Assembly: GCF_014697475.1 (NCBI RefSeq)
Contig: NZ_JACJRV010000057.1
Coordinates: 1 to 46,614 of the forward strand
DNA: 46,614 bases
Direction: 5' to 3'
Source: Nostoc sp. FACHB-152
Lineage (GTDB): Bacteria > Cyanobacteriota > Cyanobacteriia > Cyanobacteriales > Nostocaceae
The position numbers and the translations under genes were made by a program. Below the pieces are notes generated by a model, which saw nothing but the letters and a program-made list of their open reading frames with translations, ran no database searches and was not told the DNA's origin. This document shows, piece by piece, positions 24,710-33,755 of this stretch. The first letter of the stretch is position 1; each line of letters starts with the position of its first letter.

Positions 24710-25506
24710 AGTGGTTGAAAAGAAAAAAGAATGAACAGCCAGCACCAACTCTAGAGCAACAAAGAGCAGAAAAGTTGCGAGAAATGGGCGCTCAACTTTG
24801 GGCGGCTCGTCAAGAACGGAGTTTATCTCTAGACGAAATGGTGGTAATAACCAAAATTTCGCGGCGGCTATTACAGGCCATTGAAGAAGGTAATTTAGAA
24901 GATTTACCAGAGCCTGTTTATATTCAAGGATTGATTAGACAATTTGCCGATGCATTGGGCTTTAATGGCGCGCAATTTGCTAAAGACTTTCCGGTTGCAT
25001 CTGCGCCAGTAGTGACACCCCCTGCTCCCCCTCCGGTAAATAGATCGCTAGGTTTATTACGCCCAATTCATCTGTACTTACTTTATATATTTGTAATTGT
25101 CTGTTCTGTCAGTGGCTTATCTCATGTACTAAATAAAGCAGCTGTCAGCGCCAATGAAAGCCAGCCAAAACCAGAGACTGTTTCACAACCAGCACCAGAA
25201 GAAGAAGCTATAGAAGCTCAACCTGTAAGTGAAACAGTTAATACTGATCAAGAAAATCAATCAGTACAGATTGGTGTCACATTGAAAGAAGCATCCTGGA
25301 TTCGTGTAGTAGCTGATGGTAAAACTGCCTTTGAGGGCATTCTCCCAGAAGGAACTCATCGTATTTGGAAAGCTCAAGACGAACTAACAGTTAAAACTAA
25401 CAATGCTGGCAGTGTGATGATGAGCGTTAATCAGCAAGCAGCTAAACAAATGGGAGAGCCGGGTAAACCAGAAGAGGTGAAGATTGCAGCTAAACCCCAA
25501 TATTGA
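24706..25506 (+). CDS. RodZ-like helix-turn-helix membrane protein
   Basis: The 266-residue product has a cytoplasmic helix-turn-helix domain at about 24-95 (LREMGAQLWAARQERSLSLD, KISRRLLQAIEEGNLEDLPE), a proline-rich linker, one membrane helix at about 121-141, an acidic Pro/Glu/Gln-rich linker and a C-terminal DUF4115-type beta domain (SWIRVVADGKTAFEGILPEG). This is the RodZ layout: RodZ links the MreB cytoskeleton to the wall elongation machinery. In filamentous cyanobacteria its role is less studied. The ATG overlaps the pseudouridine synthase stop (ATGA). Confidence 0.82.
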   Translation: MKWLKRKKNEQPAPTLEQQRAEKLREMGAQLWAARQERSLSLDEMVVITKISRRLLQAIEEGNLEDLPEPVYIQGLIRQFADALGFNGAQFAKDFPVASAPVVTPPAPPPVNRSLGLLRPIHLYLLYIFVIVCSVSGLSHVLNKAAVSANESQPKPETVSQPAPEEEAIEAQPVSETVNTDQENQSVQIGVTLKEASWIRVVADGKTAFEGILPEGTHRIWKAQDELTVKTNNAGSVMMSVNQQAAKQMGEPGKPEEVKIAAKPQY

Positions 25507-25541
25507 TATGTGGGAGCATGGGAGGTATGGAAGAAGTAAGA

Positions 25542-25603
25542 GACAAGGGAGATAGGGAAGACAAGGGAGAAAATTCCTCCTTGTCCTCCTTGTCTCCCTT
25601 GTC
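25542..25603. repeat. Tandem and inverted GACAAGGGAGA repeats between convergent genes
   Basis: GACAAGGGAGA occurs at 25542-25552 and 25560-25570, and its exact complement TCTCCCTTGTC at 25593-25603, with CTCCTTGTC units around it. In RNA from either strand this folds into a long hairpin, so it may end both the rodZ-like and malQ transcripts. Confidence 0.65.
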
Positions 25604-25613
25604 CTCCTTGCCC

Positions 25614-27122
25614 CTATTCTCTTTGGGGAGCGCGACCGTATAATTGGGTGAGAACTTTTAAGCGATCGCTTAATTCTTTAGTCAGTGCTTCTGGTTGATA
25701 ACGCCATTCCCAGTTACCTTCCGCCACACTGGGGAAATTCATCCGCGCCTCGGTTGGTAAACCCAACACATCCTGCAACGGAATTAGGGCTTGATTGGCA
25801 ACAGAACTTAAAGCCAGACGAATTAAATCCCAATGAATACCGTCAGCACTAAGGCAACCTAAATAAAGCTGTAAATTTTGCTTTTCGTAGTCACTGGCTT
25901 TGTTGAACCAGCCTATAGTTGTATCGTTATCATGAGTACCGGTATAAACTACGAAATTCCGTGAGAAGTTGAACGGTAAAAAGGGATTACCAGCATCAGC
26001 ACCAAAGGCAAACTGCAAAATTTTCATCCCAGGAAATTCATACTTATCTCTGAGAGCCTCTACCTCTGGTGTAATTACGCCTAAATCTTCAGCTAATACA
26101 GGTAGCTTGCCCAGTTTTTCTTTAATCGCGTCAAACAATTCTTCTCCTGGTGCTTTGAGCCACTCGCCATTGATGGCTGTTTCTTGTCCCTTTGGTACTG
26201 CCCAGTAAGCTTCAAACCCTCGAAAATGGTCAATGCGGATTACATCTACATAATCCAGCATCGCTTCAAAGCGACCTATCCACCACTTGAAGTTTTGTTT
26301 TTGTAATTCCTCCCAGTTATAAACTGGGTTGCCCCATAATTGACCAGTAACACTAAAGTAATCTGGTGGAACTCCCGCCATGAGTTTCGGTTCTCTGGTT
26401 TCTTCGTCTAGACAAAAGATTGCGGAATGCGCCCACACATCAGAACTATCTTGAGCTACATAAATGGGAATATCGCCAATAATTTGAATACCGCTCATAT
26501 TGGCGTAGGTCTTGAGTTGTGACCACTGGCGGAAAAATTCAAATTGGACGAATTTGTAATAAAAAATCTCTGCGCTTAACTGTCGTCGTGCTTGCTCAAT
26601 TGTTTCTGGTTCGCGCTTGACCAGTTCTGGTTCCCAAGTATGCCACGCTGCACCTTCATGGGCATCTTTCAATGCCATAAACAAAGCATAATCATCTAAC
26701 CAATAAGCTTTGCTATCACAAAAACCTGCAAATTCTGTTTGTTGTAAAGGTGTTGCTTGAACTTGAAAGTTTTTGCAGGCTGTTTTTAGTAGTTCAAGTT
26801 TAATTGGTAGAACTTTGTCGTAATCTACTTTAGCAACGTCAAAAGCTGGCAGATTAGCAAAGTCTTCTTCTGTTAGTAAACCCTGCTCTTGCAATTTTTC
26901 AGGGCTAATGATCAGAGGATTCCCTGCCATTGCTGAATAGGCAGCATAAGGAGAATTACCATAACCAGTAGGGCCTAAAGGCAAAACTTGCCAATATTGC
27001 TGGTAACTCTCTCGGAGAAAATCAATAAATTTGTAGGCTTCTAAGCCTAAATCACCAATACCAAATCGGCTGGGAAAAGAGGTAGGATGCAGCAAAATGC
27101 CGCTTGATCTGGGAAAAGGCAT
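25614..27122 (-). CDS. malQ: 4-alpha-glucanotransferase (amylomaltase)
   Basis: The 502-residue GH77 enzyme transfers alpha-1,4-glucan segments in glycogen and maltodextrin turnover. Family motifs are WQVLPLGPTGYGNSPY (44-59), GDIPIYVAQDSSDVWA (216-231), the nucleophile D298 in VIRIDHFRGF, the acid/base E345 in VLAEDLGVITPEV, and TGTHDND (394-400). Length is normal for the bacterial short type. It stands alone, convergent with the rodZ-like gene. Confidence 0.97.
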   Translation of the reverse strand: MPFPRSSGILLHPTSFPSRFGIGDLGLEAYKFIDFLRESYQQYWQVLPLGPTGYGNSPYAAYSAMAGNPLIISPEKLQEQGLLTEEDFANLPAFDVAKVDYDKVLPIKLELLKTACKNFQVQATPLQQTEFAGFCDSKAYWLDDYALFMALKDAHEGAAWHTWEPELVKREPETIEQARRQLSAEIFYYKFVQFEFFRQWSQLKTYANMSGIQIIGDIPIYVAQDSSDVWAHSAIFCLDEETREPKLMAGVPPDYFSVTGQLWGNPVYNWEELQKQNFKWWIGRFEAMLDYVDVIRIDHFRGFEAYWAVPKGQETAINGEWLKAPGEELFDAIKEKLGKLPVLAEDLGVITPEVEALRDKYEFPGMKILQFAFGADAGNPFLPFNFSRNFVVYTGTHDNDTTIGWFNKASDYEKQNLQLYLGCLSADGIHWDLIRLALSSVANQALIPLQDVLGLPTEARMNFPSVAEGNWEWRYQPEALTKELSDRLKVLTQLYGRAPQRE

Positions 27123-27204
27123 ATTTATTTAGTTTCTATATATACGCAGAGGCAATTGTCTAGCGCGAAATGCTAGGCGATCGCATCGATTGAATGTATC
27201 ATAT

Positions 27205-27277
27205 GTCCTTGGTCATTTGTCATTTGTCCTAGGTTAGTGATCTAATTACTAATGAATATGACTCTTGACTCTTGACT
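27205..27277. repeat. STRR heptamers before the Nudix gene
   Basis: GTCATTT units (27212-27228) and TGACTCT/TGACTAT units (27260-27280) repeat with a 7-base period. The last unit supplies the ATG of the following Nudix gene (GACTATGAC), so the start sits inside repeat DNA and no Shine-Dalgarno site is visible. Confidence 0.55.
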
Positions 27278-27712
27278 ATGACTTATCGTAATCCGGCTCC
27301 GACGGTTGATATCATCATCGAATTAGTTGACAGACCACATCGGCCAATAGTGTTAATTGAGAGGCTTAATTCTCCTCTTGGTTGGGCGATTCCTGGTGGT
27401 TTTGTTGACTATGGCGAACCTGTGGAGGTAGCAGCAAAGCGAGAGGCTGAGGAAGAGACAGGTTTACAGGTGGAGTTAATTGAACAATTTTTGGTATACT
27501 CTGACCCCAATCGCGATCCCCGTCAGCATACGCTCAGTATTGTATTTTTGGCGACGGCAACGGGAGAACCAAAGGCGGGAGATGATGCTAAAGGTATAGG
27601 TATTTTTGAGTCTTGGCTTGTACCGAGTAATTTATGTTTTGACCACGATCGCATTCTGCAAGATTATTGGCATTATCGGCATTATGGTGTACGTCCTCGG
27701 TTAGGGTTTTAG
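27278..27712 (+). CDS. Nudix hydrolase, small single-domain type
   Basis: The 144-residue product has a complete Nudix box: G41, E47, then R55-E56-A-E-E59-E60-T-G62. The short length and the block [17 protein letters not shown] after the box are typical of ADP-ribose pyrophosphatase or 8-oxo-dGTPase-like cyanobacterial Nudix enzymes, and NrtR-like regulation is unlikely because no DNA-binding domain is attached. I chose the ATG at 27278; an in-frame TTG at 27272 adds two residues only. Confidence 0.9.
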   Translation: MTYRNPAPTVDIIIELVDRPHRPIVLIERLNSPLGWAIPGGFVDYGEPVEVAAKREAEEETGLQVELIEQFLVYSDPNRDPRQHTLSIVFLATATGEPKAGDDAKGIGIFESWLVPSNLCFDHDRILQDYWHYRHYGVRPRLGF

Positions 27713-27785
27713 AAACGTAGACGCGTAGCGGCTTGCCGTCGGCTACCGCAGAGGCGCAGAGGACGCGGAGAAAGAGAAGAATACT
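27713..27785. repeat. CGCAGAGGCGCAGAGGACGCGGAG-type dispersed spacer repeat
   Basis: AGACGCGTAGCGGCTTGCCG followed by GGCTACCGCAGAGGCGCAGAGG is a pattern I know from many cyanobacterial spacers. It links the Nudix gene to the pentapeptide-RidA gene, and no gene is visible in it. Confidence 0.5.
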
Positions 27786-27841
27786 GGTGGCACACAGAAT
27801 CCTGGAGATTATACTGTGTCAGTGGTATTCAAAGGTGCATT

Positions 27842-29146
27842 ATGGATGCTGAGGAATTATTAAAAAGATACGCACAAGGACAAAGAAGTTTTGAAAAAAT
27901 AAATCTTAGAGGAATAGATTTAAAAGGTGCAAAATTACCTGGGATAGATTTAAAAGGATGTGATCTAACAGGAGCAGATTTAAATGATGCCAATCTAAGT
28001 AAAGCAGTCCTTCAAAATACCAACCTATCTAGAGCTTCTTTAACAGGTGCTTGTTTGTCAGAGTTAGCAGAAAGTTCTAATTTAAATTTGAGTTGGGCAG
28101 ATCTCAGTGATGCTGATTTAAGCCGTGCAAATTTAAATAGTGCTAATTTTATTCACGCTAATTTAAATAATTGTAATTTGAGTGGAGCAAATCTAACTAG
28201 TGCTAACTTTAGTCATGCCAATTTAGATAATGCCAATTTATGTGATGCTACTTTAGATTATGCCAATCTAACGGAAGCCTCTTTACATGAAGTAAATCTT
28301 GTCAGAGCAAATTTTAAGGGTGTTAATTTAAGCTTTGTTAACTTGACAGGTTCTGATTTAAGCCAAGTTGATTTATCTAGAGTCACACTTAAAGAAGTTA
28401 ACTTCCAAAAAACTAAAATTCGAGGCACTAATCTATCTCAACATAATTTATCAGGGATGAATTTAGCTGACGCTGATTTAGGTGCAGCAAATTTAAGAAG
28501 TACAAATTTTAGAAGAGCCGATTTACATGGAATCAATCTAGAGAGAGCAGATTTGCAAGCAGCCGATTTGATGAAAGTAAATCTGAATGGGGCGAATCTT
28601 AAGAAAGTAGACTTAACTGGAGCTAATATTTATGGTGCAACCTTTATAGATGCTGACCTCACTGGTGCGATAATGCCTGATGGAGAAATCTACAAACCGA
28701 TCGCCTCTGAGGTAGAAATCGGTAAACAGGAAGCATCGTTAGAAAAAGTAATATCTATGACACGCCAAGTTATTAATACTGATCAAGCACCTGCACCAGT
28801 TGGACCATATAATCAAGCGATCGCCGCTTCTGGTCAAATGATATTTGTGGCTGGACAAATTGCGATCGATCCTCGGCTGGGTGATGTCGTCTACACCGAG
28901 GATGTGAAAAAGCAAACTGAGCAAGTATTAGCAAATCTAGAAGCAATTTTGAAAGCTGCTGGGGCGACTTTTGCTGATGTTGTGAAGACGACTGTATTTT
29001 TAGCTGATATGAATGACTTTGCCGCCGTGAATGCGGTTTATGCTAAATATTTTCCAGAAGATACAGCCCCAGCACGTGCTTGTGTGCAAGTATCTCGTTT
29101 GCCAAAAGATGTATTGGTAGAGATTGATTGTATTGCAGTAATTTAA
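27842..29146 (+). CDS. Pentapeptide-repeat protein fused to a RidA (YjgF) domain
   Basis: The 434-residue product has two parts. Residues about 18-285 are tandem pentapeptide repeats of the A(D/N)LxX type ([20 protein letters not shown] and onwards), which fold as a right-handed four-sided beta-helix. After a linker of about 20 residues, a full RidA domain begins at M306 ([20 protein letters not shown]) and ends in VEIDCIAVI, with the substrate-carboxylate arginine conserved (R412, in [10 protein letters not shown]). RidA hydrolyses reactive enamine/imine intermediates of amino acid metabolism. RidA is usually a free 130-residue protein, so the fusion is unusual. The internal ATG at 28757 could also yield free RidA, but only a weak A-rich site precedes it. 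A terminator follows. Confidence 0.88.
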   Translation: MDAEELLKRYAQGQRSFEKINLRGIDLKGAKLPGIDLKGCDLTGADLNDANLSKAVLQNTNLSRASLTGACLSELAESSNLNLSWADLSDADLSRANLNSANFIHANLNNCNLSGANLTSANFSHANLDNANLCDATLDYANLTEASLHEVNLVRANFKGVNLSFVNLTGSDLSQVDLSRVTLKEVNFQKTKIRGTNLSQHNLSGMNLADADLGAANLRSTNFRRADLHGINLERADLQAADLMKVNLNGANLKKVDLTGANIYGATFIDADLTGAIMPDGEIYKPIASEVEIGKQEASLEKVISMTRQVINTDQAPAPVGPYNQAIAASGQMIFVAGQIAIDPRLGDVVYTEDVKKQTEQVLANLEAILKAAGATFADVVKTTVFLADMNDFAAVNAVYAKYFPEDTAPARACVQVSRLPKDVLVEIDCIAVI

Positions 29147-29165
29147 AGCTGGTTGATTAGCAAAG

Positions 29166-29194
29166 AACTCCGGCTGTAAAAAGTCGGGGTTTCA
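29166..29194 (+). terminator. Terminator after the pentapeptide-RidA gene
   Basis: AACTCCGGCT (29166-29175) pairs with AGTCGGGGTT (29182-29191), allowing two G-T pairs, around GTAAAA, and is followed by T-rich TTC. It lies 20 bases after the stop. Confidence 0.6.
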
Positions 29195-29198
29195 TAGA

Positions 29199-29675
29199 TT
29201 ACATTGACTCGTAACTATGGCGGTGACGCGGACGAGGTTTTGTCATATATCTTGCCAGCCATGCTGAGGCAATTATGGTTATACCGACAGAGATTGGTCT
29301 AAATTGATTGTGCAGTTTTATAAACATTGAATCGCCGAAATTGCTATTCACCCATTGGAAAATAAAAAGAGAAAACAGCATCCAGCAGATAATGGCAATA
29401 GGTGTCAACATTGCTAATAGTTTCACTGTTTGGTTTACTTTTCGGTAATTTAACCAACGTAAAACCACCAAACAACCAAGAACTTCTCCAACCCACCAAC
29501 CAAGAAATTGACCTATTAAGGGAGGGACTATACCATCTAGTTCAGCATTTGGCATGAAATTATTGACATAAATCATTCCTAAATAACCGCCTACATACAG
29601 AAGTACTACAGCCCCAATTAGGCTACCTATAATTGCAGCTAAATATCCACTTTTGTTGTTTCTAGATAATTGCAT
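29199..29675 (-). CDS. Small multi-pass membrane protein, unknown
   Basis: The 158-residue product has four hydrophobic segments, near residues 11-31 (YLAAIIGSLIGAVVLLYVGG), 47-68, 84-107 and 126-143, with short loops and a basic, His-rich end (RPRHRHSYESM). No motif allows a function to be named. It is convergent with the pentapeptide-RidA gene. Confidence 0.6.
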   Translation of the reverse strand: MQLSRNNKSGYLAAIIGSLIGAVVLLYVGGYLGMIYVNNFMPNAELDGIVPPLIGQFLGWWVGEVLGCLVVLRWLNYRKVNQTVKLLAMLTPIAIICWMLFSLFIFQWVNSNFGDSMFIKLHNQFRPISVGITIIASAWLARYMTKPRPRHRHSYESM

Positions 29676-30110
29676 AGTTTTTCAATAAGACTGATAATTC
29701 TCGCTGGAGTGGTTTATAAGAGAGGTTTGAGAAACTTGTTTATTGATAAATAGAATGTATAGGCGATCGCAAATAATTTACGATTGCTATAGATACAGCA
29801 GCTATAAGGCAATTTCCGCAATCGGGATACAAAATAAATTGCCACTTATTCTAAATAATTTATTTTCAAGGTTGTCAGACATTCCGTGGACATAGTTGTA
29901 CCGCACAGGTTTCGTACCATCTTAATGGTACTTAAATAAACAGTTAAAGAATTATTTCCAGCCCTTGACTATTGGGAAGCGCAACTATATTACTGATCAA
30001 GTTTAGTCAAAAACTAATGTTACTAGTTTCCGAAATAGCCTTTGCTGAAAGAGAAATATAAAGTATGAAGTAAATCTATACCAAGCTATTACCTAAAATT
30101 GCAACTTTAT
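29676..30110. other. 435-base spacer without a gene
   Basis: A/T-rich; the longest frames are under 40 codons and lack a binding site. It contains a HIP1 octamer near 29762 and a perfect small hairpin, GTACCAT (29914-29920) with ATGGTAC (29925-29931, loop CTTA). The region presumably holds the promoters of the flanking divergent genes. Confidence 0.6.
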
Positions 30111-30563
30111 ATGCGTAATGAAGATGTAGTATTCTTTCGGTTATTCGGTTCTATATTTGCTGGTGTTGGCAGTATATTTGCCATCCTTGGCATTGTCTTC
30201 GTATTAAATACTCATTCTTTTATTGGTAAAAGTATATCAACGCAAGGAACTGTAGTTGATTTAGAGCGACATACATCAACAGATAGCAAAGGTCGCTCTT
30301 CGACTGCTTACTATCCAGTGATAAAATTTACTCCTAGTTCTGGTGATCCAATTGTATTTGAAGCCAATAGCGGTAGTAACCCACCGGCGCATCATAGAGG
30401 ACAACAGATAGATATTCTCTACAATCCTCAAGCACCAGAATCGGCGATGATTAACTCTTGGCTGGATTTATGGTTTTTACCTGGGATGTTTACGGGAATG
30501 GGGTCGCTTTTTGTCGTGATTGGCGGAATTCCGTTAGTCAAGTCATTCCTTCCTAAAACATAA
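30111..30563 (+). CDS. DUF3592 membrane protein
   Basis: The 150-residue product has a membrane helix at each end (about 14-34 and 118-144) with a soluble beta domain between, containing GTVVDLERHTSTDSKG, YYPVIKFTPSSGDPIVF and GQQIDILYNPQAPESA. This is the DUF3592 pattern; function is unknown. I chose the ATG at 30111; a TTG at 30099 adds four residues. It stands alone. Confidence 0.82.
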   Translation: MRNEDVVFFRLFGSIFAGVGSIFAILGIVFVLNTHSFIGKSISTQGTVVDLERHTSTDSKGRSSTAYYPVIKFTPSSGDPIVFEANSGSNPPAHHRGQQIDILYNPQAPESAMINSWLDLWFLPGMFTGMGSLFVVIGGIPLVKSFLPKT

Positions 30564-30621
30564 TCTGATGTGCGATCGCATCTGTCAAGTTTCAGTCAGG
30601 GCGATCGCACTCAATATTAAA

Positions 30622-31143
30622 TTACTTTTTTTTCAAGTCATAAGAAAGTTGTACCAATCCAGAGTTATAGTTTTGAACATTTTTTAAATCAAGCACTGTC
30701 TCAACACTTGGGTCATTGACAATTAAAGGAATACCACTACCTAAAATAATTGGATGAATTGATAAAATTAATTCATCAATATAATCATGCTTTAAAAAAT
30801 AATGAATAGTTTGTGCGCCTCCAACTAACCAAATAACGCCACCATTTGATTGACGCAAATCTTCAATAAAATTTTGCCAATCATCATTTATAAGTTTGGC
30901 TTTATTTTCTGTTTCTCCTTGTAAGCTTTGAGAAAATACAAAAACTTCCTTATCATTATATGGATACTCGTCAAAACTCAATACTTGCTGATAGGTTTTG
31001 CGACCCATAATTAAAGTATCTACCTCAGCGATAAACTCTGTGTACCCGTAATCTTGATCTGTAAATAACCAATCTATTTCGCCTGCTTCTCTGGCAATAT
31101 ATCCGTCAAGGCTAGAAGCGATGAACAAACTAATTTTCCGCAT
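30622..31143 (-). CDS. Dihydrofolate reductase-family / RibD C-terminal-like reductase
   Basis: The 173-residue product opens MRKISLFIASSLDGYIA and has DTLIMGRKTYQQVL and VIWLVGGAQTIHYFL, all typical of the dihydrofolate reductase/RibD C-terminal fold that binds NADPH. Small proteins of this subgroup (YwjB/YyaP-like) are not proven DHFRs, so the substrate is open. It is divergent from menH across 104 bases. Confidence 0.85.
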   Translation of the reverse strand: MRKISLFIASSLDGYIAREAGEIDWLFTDQDYGYTEFIAEVDTLIMGRKTYQQVLSFDEYPYNDKEVFVFSQSLQGETENKAKLINDDWQNFIEDLRQSNGGVIWLVGGAQTIHYFLKHDYIDELILSIHPIILGSGIPLIVNDPSVETVLDLKNVQNYNSGLVQLSYDLKKK

Positions 31144-31247
31144 ACTCTCGCTGTAGATTTCCTAGTGATTGTCTAGAATACTACATTTCTTATTATGGGT
31201 TTACGTAAAAGGTTAATAATTATATTTTAGAGTTTTCAATAGTATTT

Positions 31248-32054
31248 ATGCTTAAAAATTATCAACTTAACTATAATTTTATTAAAAATAATGAGCAGCC
31301 AGTAATGCTTTTTTTACACGGCTTTATTGGTAAATTAGATGAATTTGATGAAGTAATAAAATTCCTAGGTATAGAATTTTCTTATCTCACAGTCGATTTA
31401 CCTGGACATGGCAAAACTAAAATTTTAACCACAGAAGAGTATTATAAAATAGAGCAAACTGCCCAGGGGTTAATCAATTTATTAGATTATTTAAATATTC
31501 CAAAATGCTTCTTAGTTGGTTATTCAATGGGTGGCAGATTAGGCTTATATCTCACTGTCAATTTTCCTGAACGGTTTAAGAAAGTTGTATTAGAGTCAGC
31601 TTCTCCTGGTCTGTGTACAGAAAAACAACGATTAGAACGGATTTTAAAAGATGAACAAATAGCTAGAAAGTTAACTCGAACTACTTCTCAGGAAGATTTT
31701 AGAGCCTTTTTACTTAATTGGTATAATCAGCCAATTTTTGGTTCTATAAAAAAACGCCCAGAATTTGCCAGAATGTTAGAGAGTCGGTTAGAGAATAACC
31801 CCCTTGAATTGGCTAAATCTCTACGTTTTATGGGAACTGGAAGCCAGCCTTCTTTATGGGAAAATCTGAAAGATATCAAAGTACCTTTACTTTTATTAGT
31901 AGGGGAGGAAGATGAAAAATTTTTAGATATTAATACTAATATGTCTCAAATCTGTAAATCTGCTTATTTAAAGGTAATTAATAACGCTGCACACAATGTT
32001 CATTTAGAAAATACTGGAGATTTTGTACAAAGTATTCAAGAGTTTTTGAGTTGA
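31248..32054 (+). CDS. menH: 2-succinyl-6-hydroxy-2,4-cyclohexadiene-1-carboxylate synthase
   Basis: The 268-residue alpha/beta hydrolase-fold lyase works in phylloquinone synthesis, the quinone of photosystem I. Motifs: LFLHGFIGKLDEF (21-33), VDLPGHGKT, the elbow GYSMGGRLGLYL with S93, LESASPGL, an acidic residue in LLVGEEDEKF and H in AAHNVHLE. SMGGRLAL-like sequence and the SPGL block separate MenH from general hydrolases. Base composition is more A/T-rich than that of its neighbours. Confidence 0.85.
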   Translation: MLKNYQLNYNFIKNNEQPVMLFLHGFIGKLDEFDEVIKFLGIEFSYLTVDLPGHGKTKILTTEEYYKIEQTAQGLINLLDYLNIPKCFLVGYSMGGRLGLYLTVNFPERFKKVVLESASPGLCTEKQRLERILKDEQIARKLTRTTSQEDFRAFLLNWYNQPIFGSIKKRPEFARMLESRLENNPLELAKSLRFMGTGSQPSLWENLKDIKVPLLLLVGEEDEKFLDINTNMSQICKSAYLKVINNAAHNVHLENTGDFVQSIQEFLS

Positions 32055-32079
32055 ATTTTACAATATAAAATATTTTATT

Positions 32080-32781
32080 CTAATTGCTCTTAGGAGTGGC
32101 TGGAATTAAATTTCCGTTTGTGGGTTGAATAGCTGCGGTTAATTCTTCTTGTAACATCTTCTGATAAATACTCGGTAAGGATTTACTGACAGTGTTCGTT
32201 TCGATACCATAGCCTAAACTTGTCCAAGTGGGCGATAAACGCCGCAAAACTTCGTTTATCTTTCCTTGACGCAGCAATTGAGAAATATTAACTCCCCAAA
32301 CTTTAGAATCATTTAACCAACGATATATTACTAAGTCTTGATATTCGGGTTCAAAACTATAAGAAGTCCAAAACACCATTTTCATTGGGTCAGGGTGATA
32401 GCGAGGTGCAATGTTATACCAAGTTGTATTGATAATTTGATATCTCCCCGCAGCAGTGGAACAATTACCAGTGTTCGGCCCAACGACGATAGTGACGCAG
32501 ATTTCAGGATGGCGGCTAAGGTCTGTTACTTGCTGACCACCATACAGCAAAGAATAAGGACGATTACCATTAGCTTCGCTGGCTGAAATAGTTCGCATTA
32601 AGGCGCGGATGTAAGGGTCGCCGCCTTTCATGACTAAGGGTGGTTGTTGAACATTAAAAACGGGATCAGATGGCGATCGCAACTCTCCAAAAATATACCA
32701 CTGCAACAAATATACAAAGCCCAGTAGCGCAGCTATTGGGCCAATTAACTTCTCAACACCTTTAAGTTTAAAATCTTTCAG
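32080..32781 (-). CDS. Membrane-anchored lysozyme-like (GH104-type) protein, probable CTG start
   Basis: The body contains ISASEANGNRPYSLLYGG, with a Glu in the catalytic place, and the family signature TAAGRYQIINTTW, as in lambda endolysin-like GH104 transglycosylases that cut peptidoglycan between MurNAc and GlcNAc. From the first TTG (32709) the product has 209 residues but begins within a hydrophobic helix. Reading further upstream, the frame stays open and adds KDFKLKGVEKLIGPIAALLG and then FVYL, giving a complete N-terminal membrane anchor. The only candidate start with a Shine-Dalgarno site is CTG at 32781: AGGAG lies 7 bases before it. The enzyme would face the periplasm and act in wall remodelling. 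Confidence 0.78.
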   Translation of the reverse strand: MKDFKLKGVEKLIGPIAALLGFVYLLQWYIFGELRSPSDPVFNVQQPPLVMKGGDPYIRALMRTISASEANGNRPYSLLYGGQQVTDLSRHPEICVTIVVGPNTGNCSTAAGRYQIINTTWYNIAPRYHPDPMKMVFWTSYSFEPEYQDLVIYRWLNDSKVWGVNISQLLRQGKINEVLRRLSPTWTSLGYGIETNTVSKSLPSIYQKMLQEELTAAIQPTNGNLIPATPKSN

Positions 32782-32855
32782 ATTATCACTCCTTTTTATT
32801 AGTCAATAGTTAATGGTAATCTGCAAATTATTTCTTTTGATGAGTGAGATTGGTT

Positions 32856-32888
32856 AAATACCCAACTTCTTGAAGAAGTCGGGTATTT
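32856..32888. terminator. Hairpin terminator after the NAD(P)-binding protein gene
   Basis: AAATACCC (32856-32863) pairs with GGGTATTT (32881-32888) and ACTTC (32865-32869) with GAAGT (32875-32879), with one A/C mismatch between. The CCCAACTTCTTGAAGAAGTCGGG pattern is a common cyanobacterial spacer hairpin. It lies 37 bases past the stop of the minus-strand gene at 32925. Confidence 0.6.
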
Positions 32889-32924
32889 CTCCGCCCATGA
32901 GAATTAATGCAATCAACTCTAGAC

Positions 32925-33581
32925 TCAGCACTGTTGAAATAGTTCCCTAAAGGTTTTAACACTAGCTTCTGGTTTAGCAACAATTTCAACAATTTTATTG
33001 CGTGCGGCTGGTTCAAATAGTGCTTCGACACAAACTTGAGCAACTTTTTGCCGAGGAAGGCTACCCTCGAATAATGTATCTGCACTTTGCATTACGATCG
33101 CATCAGAATTATCTTCGTTTTTCAAACCACCAGGGCGCACAATTGTATAGGTGAGACCACTTTTTTGAATATATTCCTCGGCTTGTTTTTTCCAAACTAA
33201 AATCAGCCAAAACAGATTTAAGGGATGGAATAGCTGAGATGTACACATAGAGGAAACTAAGATAAAATGCTCAATACCTTTGGCTTTAGCCGCATCCACT
33301 AAATTTTTAGTACCTTCAAAATCTACTTTATATGGCCCTGTTGGATCAAAGCTTGGTTTTGCACCAGTAGCACATAACAATACAGTGCTATCTCCCAAAG
33401 CAGCAGCGAGGCTTTCGGGTTGCAACACATCGCCAGCAACTAACTCAGCATCAGGAGGCAAAATCGCCCTAGCTTTCTGTATATCCCGCACTAAAGCCCG
33501 CACAGGAATATTACGCGCTACTAACTCTTGGACAATTCGCCGACCTGTCTCGCCTGTCGCCCCTGCTACAAATGCTTTCAT
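32925..33581 (-). CDS. NAD(P)-binding SDR-type protein (Ycf39/NmrA-like)
   Basis: The 218-residue product has the atypical-SDR dinucleotide motif GATGETG at 7-13, VPVRALVRD after the second strand, and LVSSMCTS where extended SDRs have their catalytic serine. A Y-x3-K pair appears in EEYIQKSGLTYTIVRPGG. Relatives include Ycf39/HCF244, which help assemble photosystem II, and plant TIC62-like proteins; the short length suits a NAD(P)-binding regulator rather than an oxidoreductase of known substrate. It stands alone with a terminator after it. Confidence 0.85.
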   Translation of the reverse strand: MKAFVAGATGETGRRIVQELVARNIPVRALVRDIQKARAILPPDAELVAGDVLQPESLAAALGDSTVLLCATGAKPSFDPTGPYKVDFEGTKNLVDAAKAKGIEHFILVSSMCTSQLFHPLNLFWLILVWKKQAEEYIQKSGLTYTIVRPGGLKNEDNSDAIVMQSADTLFEGSLPRQKVAQVCVEALFEPAARNKIVEIVAKPEASVKTFRELFQQC

Positions 33582-33755
33582 TACAAACGCTATCCTAAAA
33601 AACTAGTATGTGATTTATCAGTATTTTAGTAATTTCATAAACCCCATGACAGAAACTTGAAATTTCAGCCACAATAATATCTTGCGTGCGAAATTTCCCA
33701 AAAAATCTGGGAATTATTAATATAGCCATACGCCAACTGGGAGGGGAATGCATTC

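Noticed and set aside
32828-33085. 85-codon minus-strand frame overlapping the end of the NAD(P)-binding protein gene
   Set aside because: It shares DNA with a well-supported gene in another frame and has no recognisable motif.
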